Source: Acanthopleura granulata (taxonomy: Eukaryota; Mollusca; Polyplacophora; Chitonida; Chitonidae). Taken from it: a stretch of DNA of 64,000 bases. Position 1 is the first letter of the stretch. Each line of letters opens with the position of its first letter. The notes below the pieces were generated by a model. It did no database searches. It was given only the letters and a program-made list of their open reading frames with translations, and was not told where the DNA came from. The stretch spans positions 4,455,186 to 4,519,185 of the forward strand of contig JABBOT010000005.1 of the NCBI GenBank assembly GCA_016165875.1, written 5' to 3'. The position numbers and the translations under genes are program-made. This document shows, piece by piece, positions 12,040 through 31,689 of this stretch.

Positions 12040-12210
12040 TTAATCTGTTACAATGAAAAAACATAAATCACATATGTATATATATATATATTTATGTACA
12101 TATTTATAAATATATCTGTAAGATGTCAATGGAACCTTTCCTAATCCACAATAAGCAGGGAAATGTAAGTCCAGCCAGCAGACGTCCAGCAGGGCTCTCG
12201 TACATGTAGC

Positions 12211-19778
<7,568 letters not shown>

Positions 19779-20010
19779 CAGTATCACCTATCCCCTTATC
19801 ACACGGAAAAGTAAGGATTAATTGGGAAGTCTAACCCCAACAAACTGACTTTGTCGAGGTATGGAACAAATATGGCGGAAACTCAGTACGTCAGCCAGTT
19901 GCACTCTCCCCGTTTCGGTAGCTCCCCGAGCGCTGTCCGCACAACTGAAATGCTGTTCTATTTCCTGCAGTTTGTGCGCACTGAGAGATCCACGTAACAT
20001 GCACACCTTT
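19779..20010 (-). promoter_or_regulatory. GOLPH3 5' UTR / proximal promoter region
   Basis: This segment directly upstream of the GOLPH3 start is richer in CpG than its surroundings (for example the CCCCGTTTCGG and CCGAGCGCTG stretches). It contains AAATATGGCGGA at 19868-19879, which resembles the ATGGCGG core bound by YY1 in metazoan housekeeping promoters. No TATA box is obvious. The transcription start is inferred, not seen. Confidence 0.4.
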
Positions 20011-20254
20011 GTTTTTCTAATACTTTGAGTATATCATGAAAGTATATACTCTTGTCATTTGACACACTGCCAAAGCACGCAAACTTTATACGAAAACAAG
20101 CGGTGCTAACTTGTCACAAACGTCCAAGCCAGGAGAGTTTCATGTATTGATCTCATTTCTTTCTGGTAGATAGCTAGGAATGTCGTTCTAAAACTTATTT
20201 TCGATAGTCGCAATAGGCTTCTGCAAATAAGGTTGCAATGCAAGCACGCTGACT

Positions 20255-20342
20255 CGGTTTCCTCACACCATAATGCTGGCCGCCGTCGTATAAGTGAAAT
20301 ATTCTTGGACACGGCGTAAAACACCAATCAAAAAAAATAAAT
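20255..20342 (+). repeat. SINE family 1, 3' end
   Basis: GGTTTCCTCACACCATAATG, then GTATAAGTGAAATATTCTTG and AAAACACCAATCAAAAA, just upstream of the GOLPH3 promoter region. Confidence 0.82.
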
Positions 20343-21074
20343 GACAAACCCGGATATTACGTACTAAAAACTTTATATAAATACTGCTGGGAACTGAAGA
20401 GTGCAAGCGGTGATGAGCTCGATGACGAGGTAAACGCAATGGTAATATCTAACCATAGTGATAGTGATTTCCATACACACCTTTTGCCCGTGCAGGTGAA
20501 ATCCATAAATAGGGAGCGACGTATCCAAATCAGAGAAAGATCATCATAGGATGTCAGGTATAACACACAGTAACCCCAGTCAAATTTTACATAAGACGCT
20601 GTGCATTATAAACGTTTCACAGTTTGTTGAAAAAATATACATAGGTCTACATGTAATGTTAATGGATTATAGTAACCTGCTAGTAGATTTACTCAACAGT
20701 TTCCAGTGATATCTGAGAGCAATACCGGTGTATAGTTTATCCAGTGACTCTTAATGCAAGTGTTCATATCGACACAGTGCGCTGTAATATTAAAACTGTG
20801 CCATGTGTGTACAATCCCTAGCCCCTGAGTAGGCGATAATTAGAGCGCATGGCGCCATAGATCTTCGACTCGATATGTTTTAAATAATAACACTGGTGAA
20901 ATGAAATAACAGCTGGATCACAGGGCTTCTTTGGAGGACGTATACAGTCGTATATTAAAGGGAATGTCAATTTCCTACACAACATTGTTTCTAAGGTGGA
21001 AGGACTATTCTGAAGTTTCTGTTATGGATCCCTGCTACTAGGACTCTGAATGAGATACAAAAGACGACACCACA

Positions 21075-21340
21075 TGGAGTAAAGCCAGGGCAGCAACGAT
21101 AGTGTGATAGTTGGAAAATGGTCTCATATAAGTGGTTAAGTCTGCCATTCTGTCAGTTTACTTCAGTTTGAGTTTTATTCTAACTATTCATGTCGATGCA
21201 TACATAGTAGCATTTGCACGCCCGCTATCATATTGGCTTAGGCAGAATTAGGTAAAGAAAAAATTGCAAACGTGATTGGTCCAGGATTACTCAAAATGCT
21301 CTATTGTCATCACATTTTAATAAGAAACTTTAAAACATGA
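21075..21340 (+). mobile_element. MITE-like family A copy
   Basis: AACGATAGTGTGATAGTTGG, a GAGTTTTATTCTAAC motif and GGCTTAGGCAGAATTAGGTA follow in the same order as in the copies at 43875 and 46690. Confidence 0.65.
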
Positions 21341-21671
21341 CAACAACGCAAATCGACCAAGCCACGGGAATGTTTAATCCACCAGCCGAAACCTGGTTTA
21401 TGCAGGACTCATTTCAGCTGAGAGACGTTGTAAACCTTCCCTCGCGTCGGCAATGACCCCAGGGTCGTCTTAACTATTGGTTACTGTTGCACATGCGCAA
21501 GGATCACACAGGCTCAATCAATCTGTGGATATAGCGATCAGATTTGTCAGTAATGAAAATAGACCAGCAATCCTCAGTCGATTTAAACAATAACAAAGAG
21601 CTCTTATATGAAATGGACTCATGTATGGAAGAAATGCATACATTCTTGTGTACAGCATAAAATGCAGGCTG

Positions 21672-21803
<132 letters not shown>

Positions 21804-21844
21804 TAGTTTGTATGTCTGCACTGGAGATGGTTTTATGTGGGTAT

Positions 21845-22170
21845 GGCACCCCTTTCGAGACCGACATTCGTATACCATCCGTCAACCAAAATTGCCGTTC
21901 CGGTTCAATAACCGCAATACCAAATTCCAAAACAACGTTTAACGCAAACCACCGAAGAACCTAGAAAGCAGATAACGTCAGAGAAAGTTAGGACTGTATC
22001 ATGCTAAAGAAAAGCAGTGAACACTTTCCAAAGATGACCGTAAGGCACAAGGAATTAATATTCTAGGCGGATGAATTAAATCAGAATCGACATCTAGTAC
22101 CGTGCTATAGTTTATAACTCGTTCTTAATCAATGTATGTGTCTCAGTTGTGAATGAACACTAGTAGGCCC
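21845..22170 (-). repeat. Dispersed repeat family B copy, inverted
   Basis: On the minus strand a GTTATAAACTATAGCAC module is followed by CCGGAACGGCAATTTTGGTT and CGAATGTCGGTCTCGAAAGG. The same modules occur on the plus strand near 31690-31885, 52020-52525 and 62420-62720. Confidence 0.6.
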
Positions 22171-22564
22171 TACCTGGATCTCGACTGACTTATCATGAGA
22201 AAATTGCGGGCATCTTATGATGATGTTTTGAATATGGTACTTCATTCAATGTATACATTTTAGGAAGTATAGATTTCTGTAGAAATTACCAAATAAATAG
22301 TAAAACTGTTTTTATAGTCCTGTGTGAGGTATATAAAAGTCAGATTTGAATGGTGTTTTGGTTGATGTAAGAGGATGACAGTCCTATAGCGTATAATACT
22401 GCTCTCCTCACGCCGGTCCCTATCTGGATCCCAGCTGACTTACAAGTTACTGGTGGATCATACTGGTTAGTTTTATGTGGGGGGGGTTATGCCTCAAGAG
22501 TTCTTCCCCTTGTCTAGAGCAGTTTTATTGGTCGTACTATTCCCCGTAAATAAGAGTTAACAGG

Positions 22565-23045
22565 GAAAACAGATCACATTTTTAGAAAGTACGCATCATC
22601 TGAAAGGAAATTTCATGCGGATTCCAGATATGATCTGCATTTTTTACAGTGACTAAAACGGAAATAAAGATTCAGGTGCTACGGTGGGCTTTAAGGACCC
22701 CTTTGGAGCACAGTGACGTCACAGATTCTTCTTTGCCGCTGAACATGCTGTAACTGTTATGTTTTCACATTAAATACAGATACAATGGTGTATTTACATA
22801 TATATTCATGAAAACATAGACATATAGGAATTAGAGGATGCTTTGTAGCTAAAAAGAATCAGTGACGTCCCTGTGCTTCGATATGGTCCCAAAAAGTCCA
22901 CCTCAGCACCTCAATCTTTATTTCCGTTTTAATCACTTTAAAAAATGCCAAAAATATAAATAAGTCCATATTTGGAACCAGCCCGAAATTGCCTTTCAAT
23001 TCATGCGAACTTTTTAAAAATGTGTTCTGTTCCTTTGAGATGAAT
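22565..23045. mobile_element. Fold-back element with arms of about 180 bp
   Basis: Left arm (about 22565-22740) and right arm (about 22848-23045) are imperfect inverted copies. Shared motifs include AAAACGGAAATAAAGATT, GCATTTTTTA and ACATTTTTA followed by an AAAGT-CGCAT tract. The loop is about 110 bp and there is no coding capacity. Confidence 0.75.
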
Positions 23046-23158
23046 TGCACCTTCCGTTTATTTCCGAAATGAGAGGACACGTAGAGCTCTTATATAGCCT
23101 TCTACAGACAGGTTAACCCAGATATAAAGTTTTGATCTGGTTAGTTTTGCGAAGAGCC

Positions 23159-23763
23159 GATCACCAAAATGTAGTAGATGACTGTTTCTAAGAATATGCT
23201 GTAACCGTGGACTCCCATACATGCGGATCATTTGTTTGTATATTTACTTACTTATTTTGTTGCTGTTTTAAGACTTACTGATCACCAAAATGTAGTAGAT
23301 GACTGTTTCTAAGAATATGCTGTAACCGTGGACTCCCATACATGCGGATCATTTGTTTGTATATTTACTTACTTATTTTGTTGCTGTTTTAAGACTTACT
23401 GATCACCAAAATGTAGTAGATGACTGTTTCTAAGAATATGCTGTAACCGTGGACTCCCATACATGCGGATCATTTGTTTGTATATTTACTTACTTATTTT
23501 GTTGCTGTTTTAAGACTTACTGATCACCAAAATGTAGTAGATGACTGTTTCTAAGAATATGCTGTAACCGTGGACTCCCATACATGCGGATCATTTGTTT
23601 GTATATTTACTTACTTATTTTGTTGCTTTTTTAAGACTTACTGATCACCAAAATGTAGTAGATGACTGTTTCTAAGAATATGCTGTAACCGTGGACTCCC
23701 ATACATGCGGATCATTTGTTTGTATCTTTACTTACTTATTTTGTTGCTGTTTTAAGACTTACT
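23159..23763. repeat. 121-bp tandem repeat, 5 almost identical copies
   Basis: Copies begin GATCACCAAAATGTAGTAG at 23159, 23280, 23401, 23522 and 23643. I see only two substitutions in 605 bp, one in copy 4 and one in copy 5. Confidence 0.98.
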
Positions 23764-23804
23764 AAATAATATTACGGTAATAATATGATATGGTTAAAAT
23801 ACGA

Positions 23805-23965
23805 TCAGTTTTATGGGTGGAAGAAACCGGGTTATGCGGGGTAAATCGCCCACCCTTGGCAAGTTTCACACGTGTGACATCACACTTACACGCCATACTG
23901 GTGGAAAACGAGTGGCCCTCAACAATCACGTGACAGCAAAAACGGCCACACGCGCCTCTTAGCTT
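23805..23965 (-). repeat. SINE family 2 fragment
   Basis: CAGTTTTATGGGTGGAAGAA, a GGGGTAAATCGCCCACCCTT-like block and CGCCATACTGGTGGAAAACG match the body of the 50190-50545 copy. A small related fragment (GTGAACCACCGACCTTTGG) lies at 24136-24154. Confidence 0.65.
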
Positions 23966-24884
23966 ATTGTCACTGAATCTAAAAAACAGCGAGAGTCTGA
24001 ATCCGAATACCTTTCTTTACTGCTTGAAATATTTACTTATCTGAATGTTGTTTAATGCCTTTTTTCTGTTCAGATATTTTTCATTCATACGCTGACGTTT
24101 AGTTTTATTGCTGAGAAGAAAGCGGTATACCAGGAGTGAACCACCGACCTTTGGCGAGAAGGCGATCTCTACCACGTTAGACATGGGTCATGTTTATATG
24201 GACGGAAGGGAGGCTGAAGTTAGCACAGGATCTGGAATGTAGAAGTGGTCTCAAACGAACCTCACACAAAAGACCTATATTCACACAAGAGACCTATGTC
24301 GCCCAATAATTGACACGAACAATCAGGTCAGGTGTAGTCGAGTCGAACTCATGTTTCGTGTGACGTTGGGCTTAAAGGGCAAACACCTTAAATGGGTTAA
24401 GGTGACCACCAGTTGTCCTAGTTCCAGCTTTCGGTAGATATAACTGTTAGCGTGGCCAGGAGTTTTGTAAACATTTAAGTTGTTTGATATGAAGGTAAGC
24501 TGTGGTCCTCGAAATTATTTATAGTATAGACTTCGTGTCTAGATTTCATAAATTTTATCTCATCACCAATATTTTCCTATCAGTTCGGTTACGTCACTTG
24601 TTTCTTGGTTAGTGAGATTAAAGTATGCTTTCTTATTGACTAATCCAATACTTAGACCCTTGATCCAACAATTTATGGGGTTCAGTAAAGTTCATGACCA
24701 TGTATTGCTCTCACTTTAATTGCCTGGGACAAGCCTGGTCTCCATGCACAAATGTAAAGTTCAGATTGCAATCTTCTGAAGATAGTACTCTCCCGTCAGA
24801 AGGAATACAATACCTATACTGGGAGAGTGCACCTCGGTTTTGTAGGGATTCTGCGTTTCTTGTTTGATGGCGCTGTACAGTCTT

Positions 24885-25095
24885 AGGCCTATTGTTCGTT
24901 TTAAGGACAAAGATCAGTTCAAGCCCAGGCTGGCTTCCTCCCCGACCATACGTGGGAAGGTCTGCCAGTAACCTGCGGTTGGTCGTGGTTTTCCCCAGGA
25001 GCAGAGTCCAGTTTCCTTCCACCATTGTGCTGGGCGCTGTCGTATAAGTGAAATATTCTTGAGTTCGGCTTTAAACACCAATGAAATAAATACTC
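24885..25095 (+). repeat. SINE family 1 copy, 5'-truncated
   Basis: AGTTCAAGCCCAGGCTGGCT (B-box-like start), CGTGGGAAGGTCTGCCAG, then the tail GTATAAGTGAAATATTCTTG and AAACACCAATGAAATAAATA. Confidence 0.85.
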
Positions 25096-26089
25096 CTCGT
25101 GTCAGCTTTTGTAAGGGGCGACAACTTGGTGTCCGTTACATGTACCGCGCGTCACATAGGCCCACTTATTTGAGCTTAGTCATCCCCCATAGGAGGTTTA
25201 TCTATTATTTGTAACCTACCTACTTATTTCGCAGGTTGCATTCATCTCGGGTCCCGGGGATTGGGTGTATTGAATTGCATCTCCTGTATAAAGTTAAAGA
25301 CTTTTCTTACACCTTTTGTCCATAGCCCGTTTCATAAGCTCACGTATGGAGTTGTTGCCGATACATATTTGTGTCATTATGTACATGTCTATGTTAGCCA
25401 GAAAGGTTTTGGATAATCCAGCCAGGGTAACTGGGTCAACACCTAAGCAATGGCTTTTACATGTACACTGATGCATATTCTGAAAACCTACATGTCGATC
25501 AGTGTGCAGTTTGAAACTCTTGACTGTATCCCATTTTAATCTTATAAAACTAAAATCGAGATAAGAAATGCCTTCGGAACAGGTTATCACTGTAAATATT
25601 TCTGTTTGCGTACGCTTGTACGAGTGTAAAACAAAGTAAAATTGTTTACCCTTGTACATTTCTCTGTTCCCCCAGTTCTTTTTCTGGAATATCATTCAAT
25701 GACCAAACCTACATGACCTCAAGTACACTAAACCTTAAACACCTAAATTAACATAAATCAAATCATGTGTCAACAAGGATACAAAAGCTCTGTAACTCAG
25801 CACGCCTTTTAAAACCTGGGGGAACAAAAGCCAGCCCCCACCCCCACCCCACCACAGAAAATATCAAAATACACGAAAGCATCGCTTTCACATATAGTTA
25901 CGTGACCAAAAGCTCATTTCAATAAATGCTGCACGTATTATTTCTTTCTGAATTGAGTTATTTTCATGGATTTCATGCTCTGGTACGACCGAGACATCTA
26001 AAGCTGTCACCGTATTTGTAACTGCGTCTATTCTGGTTGACACACTTTGCCTGGTTTTCACACAGGATACTGTTACTTTGAAAAACCAG

Positions 26090-26150
26090 ACTTGACAACA
26101 CTACACTGTCGTCGCTGATCTGGTTTTACTTTCCATACCCTAGTCTTTGT
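26090..26150 (-). mobile_element. MITE-like family A terminal fragment
   Basis: ACACTGTCGTCGCTGATCTG followed by GTTTTACTTTCCATACC is the inverted terminal segment of the family seen complete at 46690-47095. Confidence 0.55.
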
Positions 26151-26164
26151 TACCCGGGAGCAAC

Positions 26165-26530
26165 AACCTTGACCTAACACTGCTACCCTCAAGAAACATG
26201 CCTGACGTTACACTGGTAATCCGGAGTAGCAAACATGATGTTACACTGTTATACTCTCAAGCAGCAACCTTGGCATTACGCTGTAATACTCCCAAGTAAC
26301 AACTCTGACATTACACTGTTATAATCCCAAGTAGCATCCTTGACATTACACTGTTATAATCCCAAGTAGCATCCTTGACATTACACTGTTATGCTCCCAA
26401 GTAGCAACAATGACATTACTCTGTTATACTCCCAAGCAGCAACAATGACATTACATTGTCACACGGTTATACTCCCAAGCAGCCACCTTCGAATTACACA
26501 GTTATACTCCCAAATGGTATGCCTGTTACT
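26165..26530. repeat. About 34-bp minisatellite, about 10 copies
   Basis: Unit contains GACATTACACTGTTATACTC and CCAAGTAGCAAC. Copies are diverged at the left end and better conserved in the middle. Confidence 0.88.
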
Positions 26531-26834
26531 CCAAAGAAGCAAGCATACATACACTTCAAGAAATGGAGAAGTGTAAGACCCATACTTGTTGATTTATGAC
26601 ATATTAAAAATGTAATTTTCATTTCTCAGTTTTGAAGTAAATCGCTGTAGGTCGAGTGGTAGAATCAGACCTCCATAGTAAGCAATAAAGGCGCTGTCTG
26701 AAAGTTCCCCCAGTTTGTGTAAGCAGCCTGTGGCTATTTTACGAACTTGTATCCATTCAGAGAATTTTTTTTCACAAACCATATCAATCAGCGAGAACCA
26801 CATAACTCCGAAAGATGACAAAAGTCACTGCTCA

Positions 26835-27180
26835 TGTGGCTCCATAGGCCGATCGATGTCTTGTTACATGAAATTCTCATAAGTTTGTATGATCCGAGAT
26901 CAATCCCTGGCCGGGTCATACCAAAAATGGTACTTGTTGCTGCCTCGCTTGGGGCTCAGCACAGACAGTTTAGAAAGGAAAACAACTGGTCGGCCCGGTG
27001 TCAGCATAATGTGACTGGGTGAGGTGTCATGTCTGGTGTCATGATGTTTCAGTGGCGGCATAGACTCGCCCTGCTACCAGAAGACACAGTACACATACAA
27101 ACCATTTAAAGACTCCTCATCATCCGTCATATGACTGAAAAATTATTACCTAGGACGTAACACCCCCAGCATACATACAT
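26835..27180 (+). repeat. SINE family 3 copy
   Basis: Starts with a degenerate tRNA-like head whose B-box region is GATCAATCCCTGGCCGGGTC. Then come AAAAATGGTACTTGTTGC, CATAATGTGACTGGGTGAGG, CATGTCTGGTGTCATGATG, a CGCCCTGCTACCAG motif and GTCATATGACTGAAAAATT. It ends in a CATACATACAT tract. Confidence 0.78.
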
Positions 27181-27194
27181 ACATTTCCATACGT

Positions 27195-27440
27195 TGACAA
27201 TATTTCAGTCATATGACGACGTGGAGTCCTTGAAATGTATATATACTGTGTTTTCTTGTGGCAGGGCGAGCCCATGCCGCCAAACCGCCTCCGCCACTGG
27301 AACATCTTCCAAAGACACCAGACATGACACCCCCCTCAGTCACATTATACTGACGAGGGGCCGATCAATCCTTTTTCCTTGATCTAACCTCTGAATGATG
27401 AGCGCTAAGAAAGTACGATGTAAAACCCAAACATACATAC
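27195..27440 (-). repeat. SINE family 3 copy, inverted, tail-to-tail with the preceding copy
   Basis: TTTCAGTCATATGACGACGT, GGCAGGGCGAGCCCATGCCG, CCAGACATGACACCCCCCTC and CAGTCACATTATACTGAC run in the reverse order and orientation of the copy at 26835-27180. Together they can pair as a long hairpin. Confidence 0.78.
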
Positions 27441-27819
27441 ATACAGGTTGTGTAAAATATAGTTTTTCCTTTTTGATTAGAGTTTGGCTCTACGGTGTAT
27501 CATATCGAACATTTTACTTAAATAGGACGGTGGACACGTTTATATTGGTGGAGGGAAATATGTAGAGTTTAGTCGATTTATGTGATTTGTTTGTCCTTGT
27601 TTCTTGTCAAATCCAGCTCGGGATGTTTCAGTCGGTTGATGCTTATCAGATCCCCGGGCAATGATCGATGGTTTGCTCTGTGCGCTGTGGTTTCCTTTCT
27701 TAATTAATCGGTCAATCAATCATTCAATCAATCAATCGATCAAACCATCAACCTAGCTTGCTTTTCAGCAATATGTCGGTCCGATCACGACTATGAGGGC
27801 TCTGTGATGTAACAGGACA

Positions 27820-27960
27820 CAGCCATCCACGTAACAGGCACAAGACTTCACCCAGTCACAGTTTACCAACAGGGGGTTGACCAATCCTCGCCGTACATGT
27901 TTGTGTCGCAAACAAGACCTACCCTCTTACCACGCAGCCCCTAAGCGGTTACGACCACAT
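27820..27960 (-). repeat. SINE family 3 fragment
   Basis: ACTTCACCCAGTCACAGTTT, CCAACAGGGGGTTGACCAAT and CCTAAGCGG match diverged family 3 sequence. Confidence 0.5.
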
Positions 27961-28554
27961 TTCTATAACAATATGTTATCGCATGCGTGCACAGTCTTGT
28001 GTTTTTCTCAGTAGGCAAATCCTGGTGCAGTCATGTTTGTGACCTGTTTAGTTAAAGCGACGGCCGAGATCTTCTCTACCGGTGGCAACGAATTAAAAAC
28101 ATACATCCGTACATCAATAATTTCCTTTATTAATGACTTGCGTATTTTAGTTCATTGAACATTTTTAAGGCTTTAACGCTGGACAGAATTTCAGTAAGCG
28201 ATCGCCGTAGTTTCCTTTGTTGATGGCGTCATAAGGTTAATTTGAAAATATGCGCGATTTGTACCCTCTATCAAGCGCCACCCTGTAAGTTTCCTAATGT
28301 AATATCTTGATATTTAATCTTAGAACCTAAGTGTGCTAACAACGTGTGTACAGGTATGTACTAAAAGAAGCGCACATTCGCGACGTCTCGCACAAAGCCG
28401 TCGACCTCTTCTGCTCGGGCCAATACGGTTAAGCAAACGGGTCCTCTTTGAGGACAGGATGTCAAATATTCCACAAACTAACCGACCGAATAACCGGTCG
28501 ACAGACAGACAGAGAAACAGACAGGGCGATTTATAAGCGGCAGCTCAGATTTGA

Positions 28555-28710
28555 CCCGGCTGTCCATTTGCACAGAGCGGCTGTCTCTCGATACGGAAAG
28601 GCTGTCCATCGATACAGAACGGCTCTCCATTGACACATATTGACTGCCCTTCGATGCAAAACGGCTGTCCATTGAAGCAGAGCTACGGTTCATCGATACA
28701 GAACGGCCGC
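28555..28710. repeat. 21-bp minisatellite, about 8 diverged copies
   Basis: Unit CGGCTGTCCATTGATACAGA. Because 21 is a multiple of three, the minus strand stays open and reads as repeated SVSMDSR heptads (28478-28732). It looks like a repeat artefact. Confidence 0.85.
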
Positions 28711-29691
28711 AATGTAGCTTTAGGTGAACCATTCCTTGTAAATGGACGACCCGTAAGGCTTTATGCTAGTATTTGTAAATAGGAAATCGGGAACCTATAC
28801 AGTATATATACAACCTATATGGTTTGTGCACAAAGACTCATAGAGGCCTTTGTGGTTATGGATGATAGTCTAGACCACCAAAACCACCTGCTGACTGTTA
28901 CGACTATACTTGTCTCATATATACACGCCCTAGGTTATCCAGACTTGCGGATGTCATACTTTTCCCTATCCATGCATAGCGGTGCAGGTATATATGTATT
29001 TACGTACATGTAGATTCACCTGGAATGTATCATATTTGTGGTTTTATTGGACGATATTTTAAAAGTATGTCATGCTTAGGCGTAGTAATATCTTATAACT
29101 TACTGAAATTTGTTTGGGATTTTTTGGGGTCTGGCGTTTTGTTTTGCTTTGTTTTCTGATTTATTGCACGCGTGCAGTGTTAATAACACTCTTTAACCAT
29201 TTGCGATGATCTCACTCGGTAGTCTTCCCGGGACAGATTGGAAGGTTTGCTTCAGGTTCAAAGTCACTTCTAAGATTATGTTTTGGCCATATCATGACCA
29301 GATGCAAATTAGGGATAAATACTAAAGGATGGATCGGATGGCAGATTATGTGGGTTCAAGTACGTGTTCTATTCCCGCCAATTTATACAGAGCTCTGGGG
29401 CATGCCTTCCCAGACAAATTGGGCTTTTTAGACACCGATTCCTGAAATCTATAGGAATATCAATACGATTTGAGAGTCAAAAACCGATAGCACATTTATG
29501 ATGACGTTATAAACGTACTGGTTATACAAAAGATGTAAGTCACATCTTAAAAGCTGGCCATACGCTGACTGCGTTATTCCTGGCTGGTGCACGAGTCTGA
29601 CACAGTTATTCGCGAACTGTAAATATGTTCAAGGCGAATGAAAATAAACATTACATAAGGTGCAGTGATATAGCATATTTTCTGTACAGGA

Positions 29692-29800
29692 AAATTTATT
29701 TATTTATTTATTTATTTATTTATTTGATTGGTGTTTCATCTTCCCGACGGCGGCCAACATAATGGTGGGAGGAAACCAAGTCCGCGGGGAGGCGAAAGTA
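29692..29800 (-). repeat. (TTTA)n and SINE family 1 fragment, inverted
   Basis: About nine TTTA units, then GATTGGTGTTTCATCTTCCC, CGACGGCGGCCAACATAATG and GTGGGAGGAAACC. Confidence 0.82.
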
Positions 29801-30904
29801 AAGAGCTTATAAGTAAGAGTGTCAAATATGATACAATGCCGGAGAATTCATTTTTGTCTGCACAATCAAAAGTCGATCTGTATCGGATGCATTCTGATGA
29901 ATGTGTCGGGTATGCTGATGTCCATGTGGTGGTGCAGGTGCAGCGAGGCCAATCCATGCGACGCAGTTCATGGATTATGCTAAATTCACCTACTGGACAT
30001 TTTCTTCAAAATGATAAGACTGGCGCGTGGACAGTAGTCTATATCTGATAAGAAAGCGTGATGTCACCTTACATAAATTTCACACCGAATACATTTAGGC
30101 TGGTTATTGGAAGAGATGGCGGGATTGGTGTGTAATGGCGTTTTCCGTCCTATCGAGGCGATGTACGCCAGCTAATGCTTGAGGTTGTTTACATTGTTGG
30201 TGACATACATTAAAAATTCATATACAATACACACACTTATGCTTACTCTCTACATTGCACGAAGATAACTATTTACTGGCGTGGCTACAATCTATGACAT
30301 TGATTTAGGGAATTAACCGCAGCCTGAAATATCCTATCATGATGTTTCGTCGGGCTGAGAACTGAACTTAGTTAAAACGACGAATGGGGAGAGGAATCAA
30401 CATAATATACCGAGGGTATGTAAGCCGTGGAGAATGAAACATAAGGTGTCCTGCACGAGATATTCCTCGCAGAGTCCTACATTGCGGCGACCAAATCAGG
30501 ACAAGTACAGATTGGTTGGTAGGTGATCGGATAGACGACGATTAAATGACAGACCATAGCGTGAGGTAGCCAATGCGTTGTGTTCATGTAAAAAAAAATC
30601 CTCTTTGTCGGAGTTATCTCATTCAGATATCCATGAACTTCTGCTTTACTGAACTAATTGCTTCTCTTAGCGATAAGGGGCAGTGAGCGTTATGACAACC
30701 AACAGAAGAGCTTATTTAGCGAACTGGGCAACCTGATCATTACCAGGAATATCGATATGAGTTGGCACCCAATCAAACGACACATAGGCGCCAGAGAAAG
30801 CTTGGTGCAAACTACATATATTATCACTGTAATTTTATTTTACCAAATTTGTGTTTAAGCCATAGTGCGTGTGTGTGGGGGTATAAGTTGTTACTAACAG
30901 TTAG

Positions 30905-31035
30905 AATAAAACCCTAACTAAGGTAAATTGACAAGAGGCAGGGTTTCGCCAGTAAGGTGTGACCATTTGCCAACTATTACACTGTCGTCGCTGCTCTGGT
31001 TTTACTCTTTGTGCGATAGTCTTTTATATAGGTAA
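30905..31035 (-). mobile_element. MITE-like family A end, inverted
   Basis: GTGACCATTTGCCAACTATT, ACACTGTCGTCGCTGCTCTG and GTTTTACTCTTTGTGCGATA, preceded by AATTGACAAGAGGCAGGG, is a reverse-complement family A terminus. Confidence 0.65.
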
Positions 31036-31269
31036 AATATTTCAAAAATAAGTGCATGTAGAGGACCTGTTCTGGCACAAAAACTTCAACAAATTCAACA
31101 AAATGCCTGTAAAGAAGATGGAGAGTCAATGAACATAACAGCCTGTATTGGCCTTTATAGCTCCATCAGAAACTGTAGGCCACAAATAATTGCAGTGTGT
31201 TCGATAGTGAAGCCTGGGCATTGAATCTGGTGTCTTCGGTATGCGTTCCAGTGAGACAGCAGTGCACGT

Positions 31270-31600
31270 GGATCAACTGAATGAATGCTTATTGTTTAAC
31301 ACCCTACTCAAGAACATTTCACTTATACGAAGGCTGTGTCTCTTTGGTGCAGGACGGATTTCCACCGTATCTTTTATCTGGTGCTGCCTCGCCGAGACGA
31401 CTTGCCGAAGCCCACTCACACAGTCACATTATACTGACACCGGGCCGATCAGTCCACCCTCTATCCTCTTATTGCTGAGCCCCTAGCAAAGAAGCAGGAT
31501 GTACCATTTTTTAAAGTCTTTGGTATAACCCGACCCAGGTTTGAACCCAGATCTCCCCGTCTGAAAGCGGACGCTCTACCAACTTGCTATGAAGCGTTCA
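31270..31600 (-). repeat. SINE family 3 copy with family 1-type tail, inverted
   Basis: On the minus strand the head TAGCAAGTTGGTAGAGCGTC and B box GGGTTCAAACCTGGGTCGGG are tRNA-like. A TGGTACATCCTGCTTC and CAGTATAATGTGACTG body follows, and the tail is CGTATAAGTGAAATGTTCTT. Confidence 0.8.
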
Positions 31601-31689
31601 TAATCTCTGGGACTTTATAATTATGTCTAATTACGCTTAACCCGGGACTTGGGGCCGTGTGTTCATCGTGGTGAGTATAATCATCACAT

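Noticed and set aside
25294..25695. 133-codon minus-strand reading frame with protein-like composition
   Set aside because: No recognisable domain, weak start context, no homologous neighbour and no splice or poly(A) support; left out of the gene list although a homology search would be worthwhile.
29728..30048. 106-codon plus-strand reading frame
   Set aside because: Begins inside a SINE fragment; the remainder looks somewhat protein-like but has no recognised motif.
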